DNA of 64,000 nucleotides from Lenzites betulinus. Its lineage: Eukaryota > Basidiomycota > Agaricomycetes > Polyporales > Polyporaceae. The notes under the pieces are model-generated. The model saw nothing but the letters and a program-made list of their open reading frames with translations. It did not search any database and was not told the origin of the DNA. Of the stretch, positions 37,057-47,147 are shown piece after piece; position 1 is the stretch's first letter, and each line of letters begins with the position of its first letter. The position numbers and the translations under genes are program-made. The stretch lies in assembly GCA_022264855.1 (NCBI GenBank), contig JABYQU010000026.1, forward strand, positions 124,001 to 188,000. Reading direction: 5' to 3'.

Positions 37057-37491
37057 CTAAGCGCGGTAGTTGAGAGTAATGTGGCAAGTATCGCAGCCCG
37101 CGTTGTCCGTCCCAAAGCTGCCGCACATGCGGCTGCACTGGGTCATGATGTTGTTCGCGGTGTCGATGATGCGCTGCCCCGAGATCGGCTGCGCGCCCTT
37201 CCCGCTGCCCGCCGCGTAGATCACTGCAGACGCGGCGCAGACGAACGTCAGTTCACGCGCCTTCCTTCGAGGGGAAGGGGAAGAGGAAAGGGACTCGCTG
37301 TAGCAGTGCCCGACGGAGAACTGGGTCTGGTCGGTGTAGGTTCCGCTGGGGTTCACGGACGCGATCGCCTTCTGGCAGTCCTCGCGGATCGAGTTCGCGC
37401 CGCAGAGGGTGCTCCCGTGGCAGTTGCTGTCGTAGGCGAGCGCGGAGCCGGTCACAGCGGCGAGGGAAGCGAGGATGGCGAGGAATTGCAT
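37057..37491 (-). CDS. Secreted 8-cysteine protein, KP4/Y3-like candidate, copy 2
   Basis: Inverted paralogue of the gene at 32647. Exons 37299-37491 and 37057-37223 have exactly the same lengths (193 and 167 bases), giving 119 residues with all eight cysteines conserved. The mature N-terminal part has diverged most; the YTDQTQFSVGHCY and SGQRIID blocks are unchanged. The intron donor is GC (GCGAGT) where copy 1 has GTGAGT. The 75-base intron is a multiple of three and stop-free, so retention would give a 144-residue protein with an insertion containing an additional cysteine. The same family caveat applies as for copy 1: compact secreted disulphide protein, activity unknown. Confidence 0.7.
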   Translation of the reverse strand: MQFLAILASLAAVTGSALAYDSNCHGSTLCGANSIREDCQKAIASVNPSGTYTDQTQFSVGHCYSESLSSSPSPRRKARELTFVCAASAVIYAAGSGKGAQPISGQRIIDTANNIMTQCSRMCGSFGTDNAGCDTCHITLNYRA

Positions 37492-37599
37492 GTTGGTTTG
37501 TGTGGGTTTGGAAGGTGGACTGGGTGTGAGACGAGTGGGTTTGTGCGTTGAGGAGTGTTGGTGCTGGTGAGCTGAGGCTGCATCGGCTTTACCTACGGT

Positions 37600-37607
37600 C
37601 TTTTATA
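37600..37607 (-). promoter_or_regulatory. TATA box of the 8-cysteine secreted protein, copy 2
   Basis: TATAAAAG on the minus strand, 109 bases before the ATG at 37491, matching the box of copy 1. Confidence 0.7.
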
Positions 37608-38325
37608 CGCATCCTGGCCATGCATCTACCTCCTGGCGTCGTGCCACCACGGCTCACCTTGCACAACGAGCAACACATCCCCTTGAATCGACCGAGTGTG
37701 ACCGCCGCGTCGCGTTGACACAGGATGAACGCTTAGGGAGAGTCCACAAAGACGCAGGTACGGCGAACCTAGCTGCGTCAATTGTCGCAGGTGAAGATAC
37801 GTGGCCATGTCACGCCCCACCGGACTCGGAGAAGGTGAGCGGGCAGGACGCACCTTGTGCCCGATGCGCGAGGCGCAGTCCGACTCCACCGGGAGGCGCG
37901 CCAGGCAATGCACAAGCGCACAACGGCATTGCGTCCACGCCCCGTAAGAAGAGATGCGGCGGTCATCTAAAGAGCGCGTCGGGCATGTCGGGGGTTGCGC
38001 CGTCCCGCGTTTGGAGCAGGGAGCGACGAAACGGGGTGGACGTACCACACGAATTGCATATAGCCAGCACTGAGCAGAGGCGCTTCCTGACTGCCGAATC
38101 GGAGCAGCAAGCATCCGAGGACGGTCACAAGCACAGCGAAGTTTGGAGGCAGTCAATCACCGTAAAGCTTCGCCTACATAGATGCAGCAGGCCAGCGCGC
38201 GAGCGGAAACTTCCGCCCCCAGGAAGATTTAGGGTGCACGGCGTTGTACATGACCGGGAAGCGGCTTGGAGCGCTTTACGTTCCCGAGATGTCCGAAGTG
38301 TAGCATTAGAGTCCGGCTTCAGAAA

Positions 38326-38905
38326 GTTCAAACGTCAGCATAGGAGTGGAAGAGGCTATGCAAGACGCTGACCGTCTGAATGCGATATAGCAGAACAGCT
38401 GTTGTTAAACCTCCATAATATTATCATGAAGCTCGGGGATGGCCATGTGAATCGCCCCAGGTCTTCTTCCGCGTTTTTTCATGCCCGCCGCTGGGTGGTG
38501 CGCCTTATTCTTGTGCACATGCGGAATTGCTGCCTGGAATATGAGAAAACACACGAGAACAGTGGAATTATGAGTGTGGCCTAGTATTGCAGCTTGACTG
38601 TAGCTAAGCGGACTTGCAACATGCTGATTGACGGCTTAGTTCCGTGCTGTCTGTGCGTTATCAGTGCTTTGGTACGGCACCTTCGTACCTCATAAAGGCG
38701 TTAGCGCTCTGTGTGCGGACTAGAAGGTCCGCCACGCCCACGAAGCTGACCGAATACTGCAATTGGCGGTCTCGTTATGCATGACGATGCTTGTAAACTG
38801 CAAAGAATCCTCAATGCATACGGAGAGCAATTTGGCGGATACATACACACAAAACAAGAAAATCGACGAGTAACATGTGCCACGCGTCTGCGTCAGAGGT
38901 CGACC
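38326..38905. other. Intergenic region
   Basis: No gene supported; 3' side of the SCI1-like gene and outer flank of the inverted duplication. Confidence 0.45.
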
Positions 38906-40104
38906 TCACCCATCGAACATTGTGCCGTCCATGCGCACGCCCATGTTCTGCTTGACCTCCATGCCCAACAACTTCATCTTCCCCGCCTATGGACGCATCA
39001 GTATACAACGATGCTAGCTGCGTTCATAATACCAAAATCAGGACGAGAGACGCACCTCTATACGCTCGTTTTGGACCTTGCGCAACTCCATGAGCTGGTC
39101 CTTGCTCATGTATGTTTCGCGCTCCACCGCCCGGCGCTTGTGTGTGCTCTGGTGCGCCTTCATATCCGCATTGGGGTCGTAGGAGTCGTCTGCTGGAGGA
39201 AGGTATTCGCCCGCACGCAACGCTGCCATCCTGCGCTCGTATTGCTCCATGTGATAGAACTTCTCGTGCGGGAGGGTGGCTATGGCAGGACGGAATAAGA
39301 GGCGTGCAAGGCGATAATTTAGGAGTAAATAGAACGCACCAGTGTTGTAGTCCTCGACGAAACGCGCAAACTCTTTCTTAGTTTGATCCTTAGAGACGGT
39401 CTCGGGGTTGATCTTGCGTTCCTCCACAAGCCATGCGCGGAACTCTTGCTCCTTGTTATACAAACTAAAGGGGTGTAAGGTGGTGTCGCAGACGAACGCC
39501 CGGAAAACGTACTCTGTCTCGTTGATGATACCAAACTTGCCCCACTGGTGGCTAACGGCTGCACTGCTATTCTTGTGTTTCTATAGAACATGTCATGACC
39601 GAATGCATGGGAAGTGCGCACACAACACACACGTACCTTCTTCTCCTTCTTCTCTCTCTTGCTCTTCTTGTCCTTCTTCACCCGTTCCCGACTCCCGCTG
39701 CGCTCCCTCCGCCGCTTCTCCTTCCGCCGTTTGCGCCGCCTGTCCTCAGAGTCTTCAGAATCGCTGCTAGAAACAGACGCTGACCGTCTCCTTCCGTCTC
39801 TTGACCGTTCTCTCCGCGACCGTTGGCGACTGTCCCGTGAACGTGAGCGCGACGCCGACCGCCCTCTCGGAGGGCCGTGTCTGTCCCGCGCGCCATCTGT
39901 TTTCTGCGAGGGAGACGCGTCCCTGTGTGTCGACGGTCGGCCGTGCGGGCTGCGCGAGCGCCGTCGGGGGGAGCGCGACCGTGACCGGTCGCGGTGGCGG
40001 TCATGCGGGGCACGCGCGTGGTGACGCGAGGAGTCTTCGCGCGTTGTGCACCCTTTGGAGGAGTCTCGTTCTTGAGACCGGTACCTTGCAGACCCTCTAT
40101 CCAT
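38906..40104 (-). CDS. RS-rich nuclear protein of the SCI1 (style cell-cycle inhibitor 1) type
   Basis: Five exons, 39637-40104, 39513-39580, 39340-39464, 39056-39279 and 38906-38986, give 321 residues. Exon 1 encodes a long Arg/Ser and Arg/Asp region (RDRSRSRSPRRRSRSP, SASVSSSDSEDSEDRR) ending in a Lys-rich tract KKDKKSKREKKEKK. Then comes the conserved core: SHQWGKFGIINETD, YNKEQEFRAWLVEERKINPE, KKEFARFVEDYNTATLPHEK, FYHMEQYERR, YDPNADMKAHQ, and the ending KMKLLGMEVKQNMGVRMDG. This core is widespread in plants, fungi and animals. The plant member is a nuclear cell-cycle regulator, while the RS region also suits a link to splicing. The homology is firm; the precise role in fungi is not known to me. 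Confidence 0.85.
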
Positions 40105-40534
40105 TTCTGCGCGTCGACGAGTGTGAACGTAGGTATGCCGCGCTGTATAATCGAGTTAGAGGTCGTGGTCAGTACGTAAGAAAGCTCCTAGAAAGTAGCT
40201 CAGATCGGTGATGGGTGGTAGTACGAAGTTACAGCAAAGACGTCATATTGATAAGTTGAAAATACTCCAATTATCAATGTTAAGAGTTACCGGCGCTTGC
40301 ATTCATGTGCTTTCTTTTCTGATGCCATTCGCCCGGGAACCTTCGTCCTCTGAGGTGCATATGACATACGTTCGACATAGACCAGGCCACACTATAACAG
40401 CAAGACTATGTGACAAAAGAGCCCCCAGAAAAATCCACCTGTTCAGCTAACTCCCTTCGACTGGTCACCACAACCCCTCCAAGCCGATCACTGGCCTGAA
40501 AAGAGGGCCGTAGGTCAGCCACGCCCATCTCATA
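40105..40534. other. Intergenic region
   Basis: Promoter of the SCI1-like gene and 3' side of the next leftward gene. Nothing else seen. Confidence 0.5.
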
Positions 40535-42134
40535 TCACACAACCTCAGGCTGCTCACCCCAAACAATAGTCCCAACATACACAGGCTCCGGATTCTCAGG
40601 AATGCTGTTGAACGCTGCGATAGCCGCTTCGTACGTCTGGTGGATGCGCTTGCGCGCCGCCTCGGGGCGGCCCTTCGTCAGCGTCTCGAACTTGACAGTC
40701 ACGCCAGGGCCGCGCGGGATCGCCTTGAGCTCGACACCGGGCGAGCGCGCGTGGTTGACCTGCTCGGCGAAGCTGGCGGCACCCGCGGGGGTGGGGAAGC
40801 GCACGATCGCAGTGCCGATCGTCTGGTCGTGCGTCACGATCGAGAGCAAGCCGCCCTCGTCGGGGATGGTCAGCTCGGTGTGGTCGACGCGCGGGATGGG
40901 GTCAACTAGGGAAACACGGTGAGCGATCGGTTTTCGAGATACAAAGTATTTGCGTACTGGCACGGCCGTTCACGGTCAAGCGGAGCTCCTCGAACTGCGG
41001 CCCCTGGAATGCGTACAGGAGCTCGAGGTACTTGTCCGACGCGGCGCGCACAGACGCCTCCTTGTTGGCCGCGATTCCGACCTCCATCGAGACCGAGACG
41101 ACGTGATCGGCCTTGGAGACGTCCCAGCGCGCGAACCCGCCTGGCTTGTTCGCGCGCATGTATGCCTCGAACTCCGCCGCGCCCTCGTGGGTCGCAAAGT
41201 CTGTGAAGGCGACGACGGGGGCGGTGAATGCGGGGCGGCGGCCGCTTGGGGGCGCGTTGAGGAACTCGCTCATGAGCGCCAGCGTCGCTTCGCTGGGCTC
41301 GGGGATCGAGAAGCTGTTGGAGCGCAGGTGGTAGGTCATGGGCAGGACCGCCTGGTCGCTGTCGTGGTACCACACGCCCGCGCCCGGGGGCGACCCATCC
41401 GGGACCTTGTACAGCAGAGTGTGCGTGGGGATGCTCGTGAAGTCGACCTGGAAGCTCCGTTCAGCGTGGAAGCAGGATTCTATGAGGAGAAACAGGCAAG
41501 TACCTCGGTGGCTTGGCTTGACGCGTCGAGGATCATGGTGCCGGTGGTCACGTTGGTTTCGAACCACACCATGATCGTCTCGATGGGCTCCAGCACTGTC
41601 GGGCCGGACACAACGGGGTGCTCGGAAACATAGGAAGGAGCGTACACGCCGTTAACGTAGGAGTTCACGCCGAGGTTGATCAGGCCGTAGTTGTTCTGCA
41701 CAGTGAACTTGCCGCTCTCGTCAGAAGTGCCATGGGCGGCGTTCATTATCCCATAATTGTCTAAGGTGACCGATTGTCCTACGCACAGATTTCGAAAGAG
41801 ATGAGCGGCGAATGGATATAAGGACAGTGAAGCACACCGGAGGCAATGCTCTGCACGTTGGTTGTGGCGCGGACGAGGGCCCCAGACTTGAATGCGATGG
41901 AGCCGAACACCTGGAACTTCGAAGACCAGGAGAACTGGTTGTTGGCAAGTACACTTCGGATAGTCAAGTAAGCATTCAAGCACGAATTAGATAGTCATGA
42001 TGCTCTTACTTGCTGCCTTGCCAGATCACGGTGTATACACCGTTGACCTTCTTGGCGATGCAGAGCTTGTATCCACCATTGACTAGAAAGGGAAGAATGC
42101 CGATGTCAATGCTGACGGTCAGGTTGTAGTCCAT
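40535..42134 (-). CDS. Unknown-family protein, long member of a divergent pair
   Basis: Five exons, 42010-42134, 41838-41953, 41504-41778, 40958-41447 and 40535-40905, add to 458 residues. No signal peptide or membrane helix is visible, so probably cytosolic. The first half is beta-rich: YKLCIAKKVNGVYTVIWQG, FQVFGSIAFKSGALVRATT, TVLEPIETIMVWFET. The second half has an alpha/beta module with FATHEGAAEFEAYMRANKPG, VVSVSMEVG and YLELLYAFQGPQF. The last exon appears to repeat that module (FPTPAGAASFAEQVNHARSP, VTVKFET, YEAAIAAFNSIPE). The gene at 43324 is a paralogue with the first three exons matching in length or intron phase (116 and 275 bases identical) but lacking the last module. I do not recognise the family and assign no function. 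The start is fixed by the shared YKLCIAKKV exon. Confidence 0.75.
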
Positions 42135-42225
42135 GTTGGTAACTGGGTGAGTTGTTGAGGATTGACGAGGATTGGTCTGAGATGCGATGAAGTTGTGCGA
42201 TGCAATGAGACGATGGCGATCCTCC

Positions 42226-42233
42226 CTTTTATA
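42226..42233 (-). promoter_or_regulatory. TATA box of the long unknown-family member
   Basis: TATAAAAG on the minus strand, 92 bases before the ATG at 42134. Confidence 0.65.
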
Positions 42234-43236
42234 CAGCTTCCTACTTAGCCCCAGCAGACTGCGCCTGAGCGCGTCAGTCGGCAGATACTTCGCACTGCAA
42301 AACTGGTCGGGCAGGATAGCGCTTCATCTACAACGACACACCCCGGAAGCAGCGGAGGGGCGGACTGGTCAATCGGCGTTGCCGACGTCGACATCGGAGC
42401 CAGAATGAACGCCCCGGTGGTGGCTGCTATCCCGGACTGATTGTTCTCATGAGATGAACATGTGAGAGAAGCGTTTGACAGGTGTGTATGATATTTACGG
42501 ACCTTCGTACAGACCCAAACACGACAGCTCTTGTGTATCCTGGTACCTCCGACTGAGTGTCGGGTGTTACTGGAGGAACAAGCGCCATGAAGCAACCGGT
42601 GCATGTTTTCTCCGCTGCGACGGGAGAATATGGTTTCCATATGGAAGAGCCTCAAGACGCAATTTTGACTCTAGAGCATGAGTTCCTTAGTGATGAGTTC
42701 ATTCAGTATGCGAATGCTACCAGAAGCTGAAACGTACTATGGTAGGCGCTTGACCGTTATGTACCTTGTTCCTGGCACTCTGGCCTCAGGCACAGTGGGG
42801 AGTAGCCGACACAGACTTTCCGGCAGACGACATGTCCGGCTTCGACCTATCGGGTGGGACAGCATCCTAAGTCCGTCCGCGCGACGGAAGTTTCAACCAC
42901 CCGCACGAGGGTTAGTGGCAGAAATCCTCAACCATGTTAAGTTCGAATGTTCGGTTGTTGACGCCGGGATCGTACGGCTGCTGTTTACTTGCGACTGCGC
43001 CCGACGGTGGACGTGCGTGAGGTAACACGGGTTTGACACCCTGGTCCCGTGGTGTAGCACATCCCCGACGCTAGCTTTCCGGCGAAGGAAATGCGAACTG
43101 TTTGACAAGGTCTACACCGAGCGCGTTGAGACAGCATTCGTCCTTGTAGAAGGTACCGACGGGGTCGTGACCATGCCACAGCGAGAAGACACAAATCTGT
43201 GCGACGAAGTCAGGGTGCCCTTGGGAGGGCAGAGGG

Positions 43237-43244
43237 TATAAAAT
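43237..43244 (+). promoter_or_regulatory. TATA box of the short unknown-family member
   Basis: TATAAAAT, 80 bases before the ATG at 43324. Confidence 0.65.
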
Positions 43245-43323
43245 CGAAGAGAGGATCGAGCATTCACCATCCACATCGAAAGCCATCCGCCTCAGTTTTG
43301 CAACCCCATCTTACTTCAACGCC

Positions 43324-44587
43324 ATGTCGACCTTCTCGCTCTCCGTCAACATCCACTCCAGTGATATCGGCCCCCTTAAGGAGGCTGGCTACAAGCTCTG
43401 CATCGCGAAGAAAGTTAACAATACCTACAACACCGTCTGGCGGGGAGGCAGGTTAGCGATTGTTGTGGCCCGTTACGCTGTAGACCATTACTGAGTGCCA
43501 TCCCCAGCTTCCTTGCGCGCAGCCAGTTCCAGTGGACCAGTAGGTACCAAGTCTTTGGAACGGAGACCTTCGCAGAGGGGGCATTGGTCACTGCATCGAC
43601 CGAGAGCCCTGATATCAAGTACGGTAAGCCAAAGGCCGCGAACTGGGCGACGTACCTGCAAAACGCTAACCGAGAATCGGCCTTCTGACCCCCATTAGGT
43701 CAAACGGCAGTTCTCGACAGCAACGGGAGTATGCACAACGCGACCGGCACCCCGAACTCGTCCGGCTCGTTCGCGGTCAACAACCAGTATGCGGCGCTGA
43801 ACATCGGCGTCATGGGCAATCTCTCCGGAGTTTTCTCGCCCATCTTCGTTAGCCCTAACGAGCTGGTGACTGGCATCATCACTCTTACGCCTATCGAGAG
43901 TGTGCTTGTCTGGTTCGACACTACACATGTCACGAGCACTATTATCACCACCTCCATCTCGAACACGATCGAGGTGAGTAGTGCCGCGATACTGAGACGA
44001 TGTTCACTCACCTAAACCCGTGTTCGAAGGTCGACTTTACGGGCGGTATCGCCAGCCGCTCTGTCACGTACGCCAGCTCCCCCAACCGCCCCGGCACGGG
44101 CGCATGGTCGCTCGACGGCCAGCTGCGTCTCGGGGCAACATACAACCCCGAGACGAACCTGTTCAAAGTCGAGCGACCGAGCACCCCGCTGCTGATGAAG
44201 ATGGCGCAACTCATCAACTCGCAAGACCGCAAGGCTGTCAGAGACGCCTCCGCTTTCAAGGCCACGCTCGAGTTCAACGACGAAGACGTCCAGACGGGTG
44301 TCGTCAAGACGTTTGAGAACTATGCGAAGGACGCTCGACCGGACGGACTCGTAGAGTGGGACGTCTCGACGGAGGACAACGCGGTCGTCGTGCGTCTGGC
44401 GATTGAAGGGCATGGTGAAGGCCCTGTAGCGGTCGCAGAGAAGAGCCCGTACAGGTTCCTCAGCATACTGCATGGATGGACCGGCGCACAGTACAAGAGG
44501 CTCACCTTCGAGACGCCTGAGTCTAGCGGTACGTTTCGTCTGACACAGTATTGTTCGTCTCAGCTAATTATAGTCTACACAGCCTGA
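43324..44587 (+). CDS. Unknown-family protein, short member of a divergent pair
   Basis: Exons 43324-43451, 43508-43623, 43699-43973, 44030-44528 and 44583-44587 give about 340 residues. It mirrors the protein encoded at 40535-42134: YKLCIAKKVNNTYNTVWRGG, YQVFGTETFAEGALVTAST, ITLTPIESVLVWFDT, then one alpha/beta module with DGLVEWDVSTEDNAVVVRLA and YRFLSILHGWTGAQYKRLTF. The second module of the partner is absent. The last coding exon holds only one codon and the stop. If the preceding 54-base intron is kept, the frame stays open to the same stop, adding 18 residues, so either end is possible. No signal peptide. Function unknown. Confidence 0.75.
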
Positions 44588-45715
44588 GGCCTGAGGTCTC
44601 CAATGTCGCTAGTCGCGTGTTTTGCGGCGTTCATGTACAGACATCCAGTACGACATGATGTTACGATCTATGACATAGTATCCGGTGAATTTGAGTGGAG
44701 GATCTAGAGACGACGTGGCGATGTACTCACCGCAAGAGTGTGTACAATATTTGTGCCATATCATGCGCGTAAGACGAGGGCTCTTGCATCACTCTGCCCT
44801 TGACAGGTAAACGGGGCCTCAGCGGGCAGGCCAGATGATAGCAGGTAGCAATAGTAAGCAAGATGTCCCACTGCGTATGGGTATTAATATGTTAGCGCCG
44901 AGCGTACGGGCGAGAGACTGGGGGAAACCACAGGCAAGTAAAACATGTTCTAACTTCTCGTGGAGACATATAATTATGGGTTCGGAGTTCGTACAGAACC
45001 AGTCCTGGTCTCGTCGTGACCAACACACTCAGTAGGTTCTCGCATAATTTTGTCGCAGAGAGTCCACAGAAAGCCCAAGTACTGAGTTTCCCAGAGATTC
45101 GTTAGCAACTCGACGTCATAAGAAAATACAAGCCGTCAAGCATCAAGTCTTATCCAGCACGAAGCTCGTAGCGCGCCCTTGACCGCTGCGTCCGTAATGG
45201 CAAGAGAGCTGCGTCTGGAGGGGTGGGTACCGTCAGCGACAGACGACTCAGAATCGTCTCGCAAATAGCGAGTGACCCGTAACCCGAGTCTGACGGCTCA
45301 AATCAGCGTTGTGTATGCATACCGAAGTTGAAACAAGGAATGTATCGGGTTAAGAGATGGTAAGTGGTCTCGTCGTGGTGTGAAGCAAGGCCTTCCACAA
45401 ATCGAAGCGCCGCAGGGGTTTGACGGGCGCTAACCATTTTACCCTCGCACCGACCTCTCGATATCGGTGCTAACTCAGAGCAACATATGCACCAGATCTT
45501 GCTAAGCATTTATCGCTATAGAATGCATTGTACATGTATTATCTTTTTCTTCCAAATGGTTCCACATAAATAGTTGATATAAGGATCTAACAAACTGCAT
45601 CATACACGACTTTATCCCCCCTTTGCCCTGTATCATCACAGTACACTTCATGTTTATCGCCACAGCCGGTATGCGCACTCAAGAAGCGGACCAAACGAAC
45701 ACCTCCGGGAGATCA
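44588..45715. other. Intergenic stretch between convergent genes
   Basis: About 1.1 kb, AT-richer than the genes around it, no gene supported. Confidence 0.5.
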
Positions 45716-47147
45716 CTACGAGGAGCCGCCATACACGAGTTTGGCGTTCTGCGCGAATACGGCGTCGATCGCATCCTGCTCGACACCGAGTTCCGCGAAG
45801 GACTCCCGCGCGAGCTCGAACCAGTCGCCGGCATTCGACGCAGGAGTAGTCGCGGTGATAGGTGCTGCGGGGGACGATCCGAAGATAATACGCCCGAAGC
45901 CAAACGCCTCGACCGTGGGGCCAACTGTCATGCGGAAGAAACACCGCAACAAATGAGCGACCTCGCATGCGTACGGGATAGAAGGGCAACACGTACTGTA
46001 CATCTTGATGCGGCGCTTCCACTCCCTGGCCTCATGCGACTCGAGTCGCGCGGCCTTCTCCTTGTGCTCCTCGGTAATCTCGGTGGGCGCGGGAGCGGGT
46101 GTGGGTGGGGTGGGCGCGTCCCATGCCGGCGGCAGGAAGTTCACAAACAGGTTGGCGAAGAGCGAGAGCGAGGCGGTGCGGCCTTGGAAGCTGCGATACA
46201 CCTCGTGTGTGAGGAGCTTGACGATGGGGAGCGCAAGGCTGTCGGGGGGCGGGAGGATGTTGGCTAAATACACGAGTGTTGTGAGTACAAAATATCGCCA
46301 CATAGAGGCAGTCATGTTTGCGCAAACCACGGCGCCTTCCAAATTGGGAGACATGTCGGGCGATCTGATCCCTCTTTTCCGTACATTCTGCACATCCCGC
46401 CACTCGCCAGAAAAGGAAATGTACGCACATAGAACGACCTTGCCTTTTGACGACTCGGGGCTGGCGGTGGCCTTCGTCAGGAGCTCCTCAAGCGAGTCCC
46501 ATCCCGAACTTTGTTGTAGATCGCTCTGAACATCGATGTTGATGGTGAGACCTTGCGCCAAGGCCCACGCGAGCGCCTCGATGGCAGCTGGTGAGGAATC
46601 CTTGAACGTCGTCGAAAGAACGATCGCAGGTGTTGTGCCAGTCGTGGTAAGATATGATGGCGGCGCTGAGGGGACACCATCTTCAAGTGTGAAAGGAACT
46701 GCGATTGCGAGGACGGGTGTGGTCGAGCTTGACGCGCTGGATTGCACGCTGAGGGACACAAAGACATAATCAGTGATTCGCGTAGGACCACCGCGCCTCC
46801 GCCGGAGAGCGATCTAAGCGAGACACGCACTCTTGCAGGACCTTCTCGACTTCTGCGGGTTGTACGCCGTGCAGCGAGAGCACAACGCCTCTTATCTTGC
46901 CACCCAGGGTCTGGCCTATTTGTGCCTTCCAACTCGAGAGATCGCCGTTTGGGGCAATAACATGCGCGTCGACGATCCCTTCTGGTTGCAGAGAGCTGGG
47001 GCTGGGTGCGAGCGGAAACTGTTCGGATGTCCCGGTGTTGGGAGGTGTAAACGCAGAGAGAGGAAGCTGGGGGAGCTGCCTTGGTCCCTTACGCCGCGCA
47101 CCGACGCTAGGGGACTTGGGGGTCGGGGGCAATGCTGTGGTGCTCAT
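45716..47147 (-). CDS. Amidohydrolase-like TIM-barrel protein, probably without metal ligands
   Basis: Four exons, 46831-47147, 46429-46748, 45997-46263 and 45716-45924, give 370 residues. After a Pro-rich N-terminus of about 55 residues comes a barrel-like start (GIVDAHVIAPNGDL), a strand VRGVVLSLHG-type segment (reads IRGVVLSLHGV), a strand LTINIDVQ in the middle, and the ending GFGRIIFGSS ... WFELARESFAELGVEQDAID then AVFAQNAKLVYG. The last part matches the C-terminus of amidohydrolase-2 family proteins. The N-terminal metal-binding HxH is reduced to a single His, and the usual Gly-Ser-Asp after the RIIF strand is Gly-Ser-Ser, so catalysis is doubtful. No signal peptide. The fold call is by motif memory; the degenerate nature could also mean I have the wrong superfamily. 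Confidence 0.55.

Larger units (their letters stand above)
37055..38325 (-). repeat. Right arm of the ~1.2 kb inverted duplication
   Basis: Reverse-complement match to 31870-33080, including the coding region, leader, TATA box and ~0.7 kb upstream. Small indels and substitutions are spread along it, so the duplication is not very recent. Outer border near 38325 is approximate. Confidence 0.8.
42135..43323. other. Shared divergent promoter region
   Basis: About 1.2 kb between the starts of two head-to-head paralogues, each with its own TATA box (42226-42233 minus, 43237-43244 plus). Co-regulation is plausible. No gene seen inside. Confidence 0.6.

Noticed and set aside
39678..40013. Frames overlapping the SCI1-like RS region in other phases
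   Set aside because: Arg/Ser-coding repeats leave all frames open; only the annotated frame continues by splicing into the conserved core.
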